From CAZMJG01 sp964576365 (GTDB lineage: Bacteria; Patescibacteriota; Microgenomatia; UBA1406; GWC2-37-13): a stretch of DNA of 33,365 nt. The notes under the pieces are model-generated. The model searched no databases and was not told the origin of the DNA. It saw nothing but the letters and a program-made list of their open reading frames with translations. A program made the position numbers and the translations under genes. Below are positions 8,341-16,549 of this stretch, piece by piece; position 1 is the first letter of the stretch, and every line of letters starts with the position of its first letter. The stretch lies in contig CAZNUT010000011.1 in assembly GCA_964576365.1 (NCBI GenBank), positions 1 through 33,365 of the forward strand. Reading direction: 5' to 3'.

Positions 8341-8990
8341 AACATGCGATCTATACCCATGCTCTTTTTGACTGGGATGGATGCCTCGTACACACTCTTC
8401 CTCTTTGGCTGCGTAGCTATCAGTTTGCGTTTGATACGTTTGACTTACACATCTCTGATGAGGAGATAATAAGTAGGGGAGTCTATAATTTTGAGGCTGT
8501 CATAGCAGGCCATATAAAGGAGGCCGATATATTTGGAGAACGCATGTATGAGTATTACACAGCCAATCTTCACCAGGTTCAATTTCATGATGAAGCGCGG
8601 GTAACCTTACAAGCACTAAGAAAAAAACATGTCTCAATAGCAATTGTCACCTCTACCATCCGTGAGACATTTGATGCCCAATGCAAGCTGCTCAAATGTG
8701 CTGATCTATTTGATGCGACTGTCACCTGGGATGATACCCAAAATCACAAACCACATCCTGAACCAGTGCAAAAGGCTATGAAGCTTATTGGGGCACAAAA
8801 AGAAAATACATTGATGGTAGGTGATGCCCATACCGACATTATGGCTGCTCAAAACGCTGGTATCACACCAGTGTGGTTTGATTGTCACCATAACGCGACA
8901 TATCTCAATAAAGAACATTACAAAAATATTCAGCGTTTTCTAACTATTTCGTCCCTTCCTGAACTACTGAAACTATGTTCGTCTTCTTGA
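8337..8990 (+). CDS. HAD-superfamily phosphatase, phosphoglycolate-phosphatase-like
   Basis: Haloacid dehalogenase-fold hydrolase of 217 residues, probably cytosolic. Motif I is DWDG with nucleophile Asp12 and acid/base Asp14; motif II VTS with Thr105; motif III Lys138 in HKPHPEP; motif IV GDAHTD (Asp163, Asp167). A helical cap lies between motifs I and II (about 20-85), the subclass I arrangement of Gph, PgmB and similar enzymes. The substrate cannot be read from the sequence. It is translationally coupled to pheT (ATGA overlap). Confidence 0.9.
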   Translation: MKHAIYTHALFDWDGCLVHTLPLWLRSYQFAFDTFDLHISDEEIISRGVYNFEAVIAGHIKEADIFGERMYEYYTANLHQVQFHDEARVTLQALRKKHVSIAIVTSTIRETFDAQCKLLKCADLFDATVTWDDTQNHKPHPEPVQKAMKLIGAQKENTLMVGDAHTDIMAAQNAGITPVWFDCHHNATYLNKEHYKNIQRFLTISSLPELLKLCSSS

Positions 8991-9014
8991 TTTCTATTAA
9001 GATGTATATATAAT
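8987..9014 (+). promoter_or_regulatory. Promoter of the small-gene cluster, predicted leaderless
   Basis: TTGATT (8987-8992), 16-bp spacer, perfect TATAAT (9009-9014), then eight bases to the ATG at 9023. Transcription would start at or just before the start codon. The -35 overlaps the end of the HAD gene. Confidence 0.7.
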
Positions 9015-9022
9015 ATGTATAT

Positions 9023-9319
9023 ATGTCGTGGAAAGAAGATTTACAAGATCTTGTGTGGCCATCTCTGGATAGGAACAAAACATATCGTGAACGCTTACGT
9101 TTGGTTGAACAAGCAGGACTGAATGCCGGAGTTGAATTCGAAACAATTCAACAACTGAGACATAGATATCAGGATACTCTGCCTCTTTTGGTAGAAAAAG
9201 TAGGCGAATTAGCTGCCCAAACAACTGAAAATCCTGTCTCACAAGTGAAGCAAGGGCCTGATATGAGTGCTATAAATCCTTTTGCAAAAGTTACATATGT
9301 AAATCATGATGGGTCTTAA
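9023..9319 (+). CDS. Hypothetical protein, first of three small genes
   Basis: 98 residues, not recognised. Soluble and helix-rich: WKEDLQDLVWPSLDR at the start, a segment AGVEFETIQQLRHRY (about 36-50), a low-complexity linker, then a short C-terminal tail INPFAKVTYVN. The next gene ends with a similar tail (YNPFATIIDP), and all three genes of the cluster carry a G-[VI]-x-...-[QE] helical motif, so they may be diverged paralogues. A promoter (TTGATT-16-TATAAT) sits directly at the start codon. The downstream gene overlaps its last codons. Confidence 0.75.
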   Translation: MSWKEDLQDLVWPSLDRNKTYRERLRLVEQAGLNAGVEFETIQQLRHRYQDTLPLLVEKVGELAAQTTENPVSQVKQGPDMSAINPFAKVTYVNHDGS

Positions 9320-9617
9320 AGAATGGTGGATAACAGTAAACAAACGCTATGCACTTTCTTCCGAGAATCTCGCAATTGGAGTGGCAGAAACCCACCAAAA
9401 ACTCATTGACATAGGAGTTGATCCTACCATCATTCATCAGACTCTCTCACTACATAGTGAATATGCTGCTCAACAACAAGCGCTTGAAAAGTTGTATACA
9501 ACATATTTACAAGAACAACGACCTATTACGGAAGCTCCTCCCGACGATACTTTGATAAAAACACCCAGTCTTGAAGAGCAAGGCTATAACCCTTTTGCAA
9601 CGATCATAGATCCCTAA
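9306..9617 (+). CDS. Hypothetical protein, second of three small genes
   Basis: 103 residues from ATG 9306, or 102 from the adjacent ATG 9309; both overlap the preceding gene by 10-14 nt, so translation is probably coupled. The N-terminus (GLKEWWITVNKRYALS) and the C-terminal tail YNPFATIIDP parallel the upstream protein, as does the segment IGVDPTIIHQTLSLH. Otherwise helical with a Pro/Thr-rich linker near the end. No family recognised; no membrane segment or signal peptide. Confidence 0.75.
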   Translation: MMGLKEWWITVNKRYALSSENLAIGVAETHQKLIDIGVDPTIIHQTLSLHSEYAAQQQALEKLYTTYLQEQRPITEAPPDDTLIKTPSLEEQGYNPFATIIDP

Positions 9618-9630
9618 ATAGATATCAATT

Positions 9631-9639
9631 TGTTATAAT
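9631..9639 (+). promoter_or_regulatory. Extended -10 promoter of the third small gene
   Basis: TGTTATAAT is a TGn extended -10 with a perfect TATAAT (9634-9639). The ATG at 9672 leaves a leader of roughly 25 nt containing a T-run. No good -35 is visible. Confidence 0.55.
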
Positions 9640-9671
9640 ACCTACAATTACATTTTTTTTCACAAATTTCT

Positions 9672-9896
9672 ATGATAGCAGATAAATATGAAGTGGAATT
9701 AACTGATTTTCAAGAAGCAAAAGGTGTTTTCAGTGACGCGGAGTGGATTGCAAAATTAAGTAAAGAGGAACCAATGCCTGTTCAGCTTTCGGCAGCGGCA
9801 TATGGACAGTTGAGCGATGCAGCCGCAACTGCAGGTATACCTGTGACCCAAACACAAGAATTAATGGAAAGATTCGCTGTGAAACCGCTCAAGTAA
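9672..9896 (+). CDS. Hypothetical protein, third of three small genes
   Basis: 74 residues, acidic N-terminal half (YEVELTDFQEAKGVFSDAEW) and an Ala-rich helical C-terminal half with AGIPVTQTQELMERF, which resembles AGVEFETIQQLRHRY of the first gene. No family recognised; soluble. It has its own extended -10 promoter, and the next gene on the other strand converges on it with a gap of 49 nt. Confidence 0.7.
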   Translation: MIADKYEVELTDFQEAKGVFSDAEWIAKLSKEEPMPVQLSAAAYGQLSDAAATAGIPVTQTQELMERFAVKPLK

Positions 9897-9945
9897 ATAC
9901 TACTCCATCCATACTAATACGGATAATTGCTTTACTTATCTCTCA

Positions 9946-11334
9946 CTAATACCGGGGCCATTTGTATTCTCCGGGTACAGCGGGCTTTTTGCCAACTCCA
10001 ACTCCAGGATGACGAGCATGCCAATCAGCTACTTTTTCTTTCCAGAAATTTTTTCCCTGAACTTTATCTGTGATAAGCGTGAAGCATCCGGGAAAATCGA
10101 TGAGTAGCTGAGAAGGTGCGCTTTGCGGCGTACCAAGCCAGATAATGGTGTTGTTCTTGCAGGCAATGACTTTTGCTTTCGGTGGAAATTGGAGATGACC
10201 TGACTCATACTCGTGTAAAAATACCGAGTTCGTGACTTCATACTCCGGTTCATTTCCCTGATCGGTTTTAAATACATTTCCATATCCAAATGGTGTACTG
10301 CCATAGCCTGATGCAGTGACCACCGGATCACTTTTTGTATCCCATTTATAGGGATAGGGCATAGGTTCCATCCGCAATAATAATTTATCTATCTTGATTT
10401 TTTGGCCAGCTGCACTGTATGTAGAGCTGGGTCTGGTACTAATACCCACATAACACCCATCAAAAAGTGAATCAAAAATAGTACCCGAATATATATGATC
10501 ATCTTCAACACAGTCATCCCGGATATAGTCTAGCCATACATGCTGTATCGTCCAGTTGTTATCCGAATTACTTGTACGTATGCCGTCATGGACGTTGTAG
10601 ATGTAGAGACCTGTCCAAGTGGTGTTGGCATGAAAAGATTCAACAGCAGTTGTGTTGCGGAAGGTTCCAGTACCATCAAGTCCATTTTTGCTTTGATCCC
10701 AGGTGATATCCAGCCGATGCCAAGCAGAAGTGGTAAAATATCCGCCAGCCCAGCACATATGTGTGCTAGTCGCCGCTCCACGCAACACAACTTTACCCCA
10801 CGATATATCAGCAGGGATCTCAAATCTGGCTGTACGAGCATCAAATACTTTGTTTGCAGCCACTGGCGGTTCATATTTACCAGCCGTATGAATTCCTGTA
10901 ACCACTTGTTTTTGAGATGTAGTTGTATTGAGACATGCGAAGGATATGTCATTTACAGATAAAACGGAGGTGGGAGAAGGAGAAACTGGCGAGATCGAGG
11001 CCGGTACCGTAGGCATTGGTGTAATGGATGCGGTAGGAATAGCAGTGGGAGTCATCGAAATGGGACGATAGGGAAGTGTTTGACCAAAATTAATCACAAC
11101 TAAAACTAAATCAAGAAGATTGACCACACCATTTTGGTCCAGATCTCCCATGCCTCCCGGAAATCCCAGCAAGCCGGTGATCAAAACGAGATCATCCTGA
11201 TCAACTTTGCCGGAACAGTCGACATCTCCTCTGAGCGAACATGGGGCAGCGAATATCAGCTTTGCAGTAATCAAAGTCAAAAAGATAGAAGCTACAAAAA
11301 ATACACTGACAATGGATGTTAATACTGTCTTCAT
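9946..11334 (-). CDS. Secreted protein with N-terminal dockerin repeats and beta-helix-like domain
   Basis: 462 residues. An N-terminal signal peptide (hydrophobic 8-29, likely cut after FAA at about 30) is followed by two EF-hand-like dockerin type I repeats: GDVDCSGKVDQDDLVLI (36-52) and GDLDQNGVVNLLDLVLV (63-79), each with the D-x-D/N-x-G calcium loop. A Pro/Ser/Thr-rich linker (about 88-125) leads to a large domain with repeated N/D/G-rich strands (TWTGLYIYNVHDGIRTSN, GTIFDSLFDGCYVGIS) that look like a right-handed beta-helix of the pectate-lyase type. Its substrate and catalytic residues cannot be assigned. Family knowledge: dockerins bind cohesin modules; no cohesin is encoded here. Likely exported and cell-surface bound. 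Confidence 0.8.
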   Translation of the reverse strand: MKTVLTSIVSVFFVASIFLTLITAKLIFAAPCSLRGDVDCSGKVDQDDLVLITGLLGFPGGMGDLDQNGVVNLLDLVLVVINFGQTLPYRPISMTPTAIPTASITPMPTVPASISPVSPSPTSVLSVNDISFACLNTTTSQKQVVTGIHTAGKYEPPVAANKVFDARTARFEIPADISWGKVVLRGAATSTHMCWAGGYFTTSAWHRLDITWDQSKNGLDGTGTFRNTTAVESFHANTTWTGLYIYNVHDGIRTSNSDNNWTIQHVWLDYIRDDCVEDDHIYSGTIFDSLFDGCYVGISTRPSSTYSAAGQKIKIDKLLLRMEPMPYPYKWDTKSDPVVTASGYGSTPFGYGNVFKTDQGNEPEYEVTNSVFLHEYESGHLQFPPKAKVIACKNNTIIWLGTPQSAPSQLLIDFPGCFTLITDKVQGKNFWKEKVADWHARHPGVGVGKKPAVPGEYKWPRY

Positions 11335-11341
11335 GGATCAA

Positions 11342-11347
11342 GGTATA
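11342..11347 (-). promoter_or_regulatory. -10-like box of the dockerin gene
   Basis: On the minus strand TATACC ends seven bases before the ATG, the spacing seen at the other predicted leaderless genes. No clear -35. Confidence 0.35.
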
Positions 11348-11378
11348 TCTAATATTAACACCTTTATTTTTTATTAAA

Positions 11379-11617
11379 TCATACAACTTCATTCCCGCCT
11401 TTCTCATACCAATTTCCTTTCGGATTCCATTGTGTTGTGCCCCTGGTAGCACCGGACATAATCCGCTTGAGTTCATATTCGGAAATACCATCATGATCAA
11501 CAACATTAATACTGAATGGTTCATCCTCGCATAAAGATTTAACTACAATATCGACATATCAAATACTTCATCAACAATAACTACATGTGCATAAAATCCG
11601 CTTTTCTTTTTTCCCAT
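11379..11617 (-). pseudogene. Frameshifted small gene between the PBP and dockerin genes
   Basis: The minus strand from ATG 11617 encodes MGKKKSGFYAHVVIVDEVFD then MS before running into TAG. Shifting frame by one base just after MS gives a further open, protein-like stretch that includes DIVVKSLCEDEPFSINVV, DHDGISEYELKRIMSGATRG and TTQWNPKGNWYEKGGNEVV, ending in TGA at 11379-11381. The two parts fit one protein of about 79 residues with a 1-nt frameshift. No slippery heptamer is visible at the join, so decay or a base-call error is likelier than programmed frameshifting. It begins 13 nt after the PBP stop, as in an operon. No family recognised. Confidence 0.6.
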
Positions 11618-11630
11618 AACATAATTCAAA

Positions 11631-14171
11631 TTAACTGACAGGCTGTTTTATACCAACTTTTATAGTTGAGTCGCCAGATTTATCTTTTTCATTCCATGAC
11701 TGTACCTTGATGTCGTATACGCCATCTGGCAGATTGAATTTTTCTGCGACCTCTTTTGAGTCGCCTGAAATGACCTTTTTCTCTTCTCCATTGATCCAAA
11801 TCTTGGTCTCTTTGATTGCTTTTATCGAGGTTATTTTTACCTTTATCTCGATGTCATTCGAGTCTAATGTCTTCATATGTTCAGGCGATTTAATCGAGAC
11901 GATAACATCCTCAGATGAGGCGTCGGAGGTTTCGGTCGGCACTTTGTATCTGCCATCCGCCTGTTCTTTCACCCAGGTATCAATCCCTTCCTGCCAGCGA
12001 TTTTTACCATCGCCTGAAACGGGATCATTTTCTGTCAACACAATAAACTCTTTTTCTTCATAATTACCTGATTTTATCTCCACGTCGTTGGCGAGCTTAC
12101 CATTCGATTTTGAAAGCTTTAGTTTTTTGTAAAAGGGTGACGTCTCTGTTGGTTCTGTGCCTTCAATAAAATATTCACTTCGTTTCGCACTGCCATCATG
12201 CGGAAGTCCACCCAGAAGTGTGTCTACCTCAATCGCCTTCACTTTTTCCGGCTTTTCCATAATGTTGTCATCAAATGTTTTCAAAAGTTCTGCCATGACG
12301 TTGTGCCAGATAGGGGATGCTCCAGTGGCTCCAGAGGCTATTTTTGGATTCATTACCGAATTATCATTATTTCCTACCCACACCGCAAGCACTATCGATT
12401 TGGTAAATCCTACAGCCCAGTTGTCTCGTTTGTCATTGGTAGTTCCAGTTTTGACCGCTGCTGTTTTACCCGGAACATTCAAGTAAGACGAAGGACCAAA
12501 GGTGTCAATTCGTGCGTTATTATCAGAAAGAATATGTGAAATAAGAAAACTAATCTCTGGTGAAAGCACTTCGATACCTTTTGCATCTGGCTTTTTATAC
12601 AACTTTTTTCCGCTGAAATCAGTAATTTCCAATACACCACTCAGCTCCACTTTCTTGCCGCCATTCGCAAAAACACCATATGCTTTTGCTAGATCCAAAA
12701 GCCTACTCTCTCCGCCTCCCAAAGAAGCTGACAAACCTAAATTATTTATAACTTTGTCAGTAGGCTCCAGACTATCAAGTCCCATAGCTGATGCAAGGGT
12801 AAGAAAATCCTTGACCCCAAGCATTGCGAGCATTTTGACTGCCGGTACGTTCAACGAGTTTCCAAGGGCAAAGCGTATCTGCACTGGCCCTCGGTATTTT
12901 CCATCGTAATTTTCAGGGGTATAATCTTCGGCATCTCCTGGATTGGGAAACACTGTTTTAGTATCCATTATCACACTAGCTGGAGTGTATCCTTTCTGAA
13001 AAGCAGCCGCATATTCTATAGGTTTTAGAGTCGAGCCTGGTTGACGCATACCTTGAGAAACTACGTCAAATTTTCCATAAGACTCATTGTTGTAATCGTA
13101 CGAACCTATGTATACAATGATATCTCCATTTACCGGATCTGTTGCTACTAAAGCGCCATTACCGACTTTGTACTCTTTGAGCGCACCAATTTCTTTCTTT
13201 ACCAATTCTTCAGCTTTTTTCTGAAGTTTTAGGTCAAGAGTAGTTTTGATTTTCACCCCTTTTTCTAAAAGCTTTGCTCCGTATTCTTCTTCCAATTGCT
13301 TTTTTACATAAAAAATAAAATGTGGGGCATGAAAACCTATTTTTGATTGAACAAAACGATAACTTTCCATCTGGTGAAGAGCAGCTTTCTCCTGATCACG
13401 ATCGATATACTCGTCTTCTCTCATACGACGCAGTACATCTATCGTACGGTCCTTCCACGCATCTTTTTCACCAATAAGAGGGGAAAAACGGGAAGGATTC
13501 TGTGGAAGACCTGCAAGAATCGCACACTCCAAGAGACTCAACTTATCTGTGCTTTTACCAAAATATCCCATAGAAGCCGAACCCACTCCATAATAACTAC
13601 CTCCATATGGGGCTTCATTTAAATACATTTCCAATATCTCTTTTTTTGTATATTTTGACTCAACTTGATAAGCAAGGATTGCTTCTTTGATTTTGCGAGG
13701 AAGACTGCGCTCCGAACTGAGAAGTACATTTTTAATAAGTTGTTGAGTGATAGTAGAGCCTCCCTGAGCTCCACCTAATGCATTACTGACAAGTGCACGA
13801 AGTATTCCATATTCAGAAATACCTTTATGTTGGTAAAAACGCTTGTCTTCAATAGCTACTGTAGCATTTTGTAAATACTCCGGAATCTGTTTGATATTCA
13901 CCGGCATTCGATTTTTATCCTTGAACATTTCATATATGATTTCTCCATTGCGGTCGTAAAAAATGGTTGAGTTTTCCCGCAACTCAGAAAGCTTGCCTGG
14001 TTGTGGAAGATCACGTCCGTACCAAGCAAACAATGCGAAAGCACCAATGTAACCGATTACGATCAAAGCAACAAACGCCGCTCCCGCATATATCAATAAG
14101 TTTTGTGAAAAAAATGATGAAGTACTTCCTGTTCTTAACAAGCGTCGTCTTCGAGAAGTAACATATGTCAT
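11631..14171 (-). CDS. Class A penicillin-binding protein (glycosyltransferase/transpeptidase)
   Basis: Bifunctional peptidoglycan synthase, 846 residues, membrane-anchored by one N-terminal segment (about 26-52) after a basic cytoplasmic tail. The GT51 domain has catalytic Glu108 in AIEDKRFYQHKG and GGSTITQQLIKN. The transpeptidase domain has the SxxK nucleophile Ser380 (GSTLKP), an SxN motif (GNSLNVPA) and KTGT at Lys574. The C-terminal 90 residues (about 755-845, VSIKSPEHMKTLDSNDIEIKV onward) look like an Ig-like beta-sandwich, an add-on absent from E. coli PBP1a/1b. Its presence implies a peptidoglycan wall. The promoter abuts the start codon. Confidence 0.95.
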   Translation of the reverse strand: MTYVTSRRRRLLRTGSTSSFFSQNLLIYAGAAFVALIVIGYIGAFALFAWYGRDLPQPGKLSELRENSTIFYDRNGEIIYEMFKDKNRMPVNIKQIPEYLQNATVAIEDKRFYQHKGISEYGILRALVSNALGGAQGGSTITQQLIKNVLLSSERSLPRKIKEAILAYQVESKYTKKEILEMYLNEAPYGGSYYGVGSASMGYFGKSTDKLSLLECAILAGLPQNPSRFSPLIGEKDAWKDRTIDVLRRMREDEYIDRDQEKAALHQMESYRFVQSKIGFHAPHFIFYVKKQLEEEYGAKLLEKGVKIKTTLDLKLQKKAEELVKKEIGALKEYKVGNGALVATDPVNGDIIVYIGSYDYNNESYGKFDVVSQGMRQPGSTLKPIEYAAAFQKGYTPASVIMDTKTVFPNPGDAEDYTPENYDGKYRGPVQIRFALGNSLNVPAVKMLAMLGVKDFLTLASAMGLDSLEPTDKVINNLGLSASLGGGESRLLDLAKAYGVFANGGKKVELSGVLEITDFSGKKLYKKPDAKGIEVLSPEISFLISHILSDNNARIDTFGPSSYLNVPGKTAAVKTGTTNDKRDNWAVGFTKSIVLAVWVGNNDNSVMNPKIASGATGASPIWHNVMAELLKTFDDNIMEKPEKVKAIEVDTLLGGLPHDGSAKRSEYFIEGTEPTETSPFYKKLKLSKSNGKLANDVEIKSGNYEEKEFIVLTENDPVSGDGKNRWQEGIDTWVKEQADGRYKVPTETSDASSEDVIVSIKSPEHMKTLDSNDIEIKVKITSIKAIKETKIWINGEEKKVISGDSKEVAEKFNLPDGVYDIKVQSWNEKDKSGDSTIKVGIKQPVS

Positions 14172-14176
14172 ACATT

Positions 14177-14206
14177 ATTGTAACAGACGCAGTGAAGCAG
14201 GTTCAA
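14177..14206 (-). promoter_or_regulatory. PBP promoter, predicted leaderless
   Basis: Minus strand: TTGAAC (14201-14206), 18-bp spacer, TACAAT (14177-14182), then five bases to the ATG at 14171. The -35 and -10 are both good, and the start of transcription would fall at the start codon. Confidence 0.65.
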
Positions 14207-14374
14207 ACCTCAAAAGTCTACTTTATTATTAAGATCGTATACATCATTACCATTTACTCGTGCTCAGTACCTAGATTGAAATCTGTAGTTAACAAACTGA
14301 CATATGATCTGAACTTGCGAAACTAAATTAAGAGATGGTGTATACAGTTATTAGGCAGCTTGCTTACTAATTTG

Positions 14375-14383
14375 TGATATACT
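14375..14383 (+). promoter_or_regulatory. Extended -10 promoter of the microprotein-recG unit
   Basis: TGATATACT: TGn followed by TATACT (14378-14383), ending seven bases before ATG 14391. Leaderless initiation predicted. Nothing else recognisable lies in the 219-nt gap between this gene and the divergent PBP gene. Confidence 0.6.
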
Positions 14384-14390
14384 AATTTGC

Positions 14391-14495
14391 ATGAAGATAA
14401 GACGGTATTTTAAATTACGGGTCTTTATCAAAATATTTATTATCATAGCATCTATTCTTCTGATACTCTCAAGTTTTGCTCCATTTTTTCTTTAA
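14391..14495 (+). CDS. 34-aa single-pass membrane microprotein
   Basis: ATG 14391 to TAA 14493-14495 encodes a basic N-terminus (MKIRRYFKLRVFIK), a hydrophobic helix (IFIIIASILLILSSFA, about 15-30) and a short tail PFFL. By the positive-inside rule the N-terminus faces the cytoplasm. An extended -10 lies directly at the start, and the recG GTG start follows the stop by only 2 nt, so translation is likely coupled. No family recognised. It could be a genuine microprotein or a leader peptide for recG. Confidence 0.6.
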   Translation: MKIRRYFKLRVFIKIFIIIASILLILSSFAPFFL

Positions 14496-14497
14496 AC

Positions 14498-16549
14498 GTG
14501 GACCCACTGAGCCCAGTTACACAATTACCTCGCACGAGCCCTATCACACTTTCTCGCCTCAAAAAAGCAGAAATCACGTCATTGCTTGACCTTGTTCGCA
14601 TCTATCCGAACCGTCACATTGACTTTAGCACTCAGTTTCAAATTGGTATATCAAATGGAAGTCAGTGCACTGCTACCGGCATGATTACGTCCTTTAAGCA
14701 ACAATTTACCCGCAGGGGGTTCAAAATACAAAAAGCCATTCTCACTCTTTCAGGAAGCGAAATGCCTATGGAATGTATATGGTTCAATCAGATATTTCTT
14801 TCTCGTATTTTGAAACCAGGCATGAATATAAGTTGTGCAGGAGTAGTGAACAATACAGGTAAATCATATAGTATGGAGGTACAGGAATACGAGGTGCTTC
14901 ATGGTGACTCTCCTCTGATTCACACCGGGAGAGTAGTACCATACCACCCGCAGATCGCAGGTATTTCTGCACGAACTCTACGCGAAAAAATATGGTATGC
15001 AGTGCAACAGATGGCATGGGGACAGGTACCAGATATACTTTCAACGTCATTACAAAAAACCTACAAGCTCTTACCTTATAAGGACGCATTAAGGAATATC
15101 CATTTCCCTCATCATATATCTACCGCTCAACATGCCAGAGAAACACTGGCTTTTTATGAGTTATTTGAACGTTTCTTGCATTTTGCCAGGGTCAAAGATG
15201 AGTGGAAGCAGCGACCAGCAGCCCATCCTTTTCATCTTTCAGCAGAAAAAATGAAACGATTCAAACGATGGATAGATGAGCTTCCTTTTACTTTGACTGA
15301 TGCTCAAAAACGGGCAATTGAGGAAATAACCAATGATCTCAAGCAGCAAACTGCGATGAATAGATTTTTGCAGGGAGACGTAGGTTCAGGAAAAACAGTG
15401 ATAGCAGCCGCAGCCGCATATATGGCACATATAAATGGATTTCGCACTCTTTGCATGGCCCCAACTGAAATTCTAGCACAGCAACACTTTGCAACATTTA
15501 CAAAACTACTTCAAAAAGCAGGACTGAGTGTAGACCTCATCACAAGTCAAACAAATACTAAACGAAAAAAAAGCACATCGCCATTGCCACAATGTGATGT
15601 ATTAGTAGGGACTCAGGCACTGTTGACTGACTCAACTGTTTTTGACAAAGTGGGACTAGTGATCATAGATGAACAACATCGTTTTGGAGTAAAGCAAAGA
15701 GCAACACTCAAACAAAAAGGAACAAATCCTCATCTCCTCACTATGACAGCTACCCCTATACCTCGCACTATTTCGCTTGTTATGTTTGGCGAGCTTGATA
15801 TGACCGTACTAGATGAAATGCCTAAAGGAAGAAAGCCCATCAAAACATACGTTGTCCCTCTTCAGAAAAGACAAGATGCATACAACTGGATCAAAAAACT
15901 GATAAAGGAGGAACATATCCAAACCTATATCATTTGTCCGCTGATCGATGAATCTGAATCGGAATCAATGAAATCGATAAAAGCCGCAACAACCGAATTT
16001 GAAATATTGTCAAAAAATATTTTTCCTGAACTTCGAATGGCGCTATTGCATGGCAAATGCAAGCCCACCGAAAAAGAACATATTATGAATGATTTTCGCG
16101 CACACAAATCAGACATCCTTGTCTCAACCTCTGTTGTCGAGGTCGGAGTGGATGTGCCAAACGCAAATATTATCATCATCGAAGGGGCAGAGCGCTTTGG
16201 TCTGGCTCAACTTCACCAGCTTCGAGGTAGAGTAGGCAGAGGAGATGCCCAATCTTACTGTCTGTTATTCACTAGTGAACATGTCCCTCAAGAACAACGC
16301 AGGCTGTCTTTTTTTGCTAAAACCAACTCTGGTTTACAACTTGCTGAATACGACCTCAAAATACGAGGTCCGGGAGAAATCTATGGCACATCGCAACACG
16401 GTTATAGCGATCTTCAATTAGCAGATCTCTCAAACTTCGAATTTGTTGCAAAAGTCCAAAGCGCCGTACAACAATACCTATTTGATTCAAAACATACACA
16501 CACTTCACAAAACGCTTCTGGATCAACCTCACACATCAGTAGAGATTAA
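14498..16549 (+). CDS. recG: ATP-dependent DNA helicase RecG
   Basis: Branch-migration helicase that remodels stalled forks and Holliday junctions; 683 residues, near the family length. The start is GTG, giving MDPLSPVTQLPRTSPITLSR, which matches the RecG wedge-domain N-terminus. An OB-fold wedge (about 50-130) precedes helicase motifs: Walker A GDVGSGKT (293-300), DEQH box (391-394, followed by RFGV, the RecG form), TATPIPRT, and in the second half VSTSVVEVGVDVPNA and LHQLRGRVGRG. It ends with the TRG-like LKIRGPGEIYGTSQHG region and a Ser/Thr/His-rich tail. Preceded at 2 nt by a microprotein gene. Confidence 0.97.
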   Translation: MDPLSPVTQLPRTSPITLSRLKKAEITSLLDLVRIYPNRHIDFSTQFQIGISNGSQCTATGMITSFKQQFTRRGFKIQKAILTLSGSEMPMECIWFNQIFLSRILKPGMNISCAGVVNNTGKSYSMEVQEYEVLHGDSPLIHTGRVVPYHPQIAGISARTLREKIWYAVQQMAWGQVPDILSTSLQKTYKLLPYKDALRNIHFPHHISTAQHARETLAFYELFERFLHFARVKDEWKQRPAAHPFHLSAEKMKRFKRWIDELPFTLTDAQKRAIEEITNDLKQQTAMNRFLQGDVGSGKTVIAAAAAYMAHINGFRTLCMAPTEILAQQHFATFTKLLQKAGLSVDLITSQTNTKRKKSTSPLPQCDVLVGTQALLTDSTVFDKVGLVIIDEQHRFGVKQRATLKQKGTNPHLLTMTATPIPRTISLVMFGELDMTVLDEMPKGRKPIKTYVVPLQKRQDAYNWIKKLIKEEHIQTYIICPLIDESESESMKSIKAATTEFEILSKNIFPELRMALLHGKCKPTEKEHIMNDFRAHKSDILVSTSVVEVGVDVPNANIIIIEGAERFGLAQLHQLRGRVGRGDAQSYCLLFTSEHVPQEQRRLSFFAKTNSGLQLAEYDLKIRGPGEIYGTSQHGYSDLQLADLSNFEFVAKVQSAVQQYLFDSKHTHTSQNASGSTSHISRD

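Noticed and set aside
10540..10962. 140-codon ORF opposite the dockerin gene
   Set aside because: It is an antisense shadow of a well-supported coding frame; same for ORFs opposite the PBP, pheS and pil genes.
14196..14215. GGTTCAAACC resembling a tRNA T-loop
   Set aside because: No acceptor, D or anticodon stems fit around it. No tRNA gene was found in the window.
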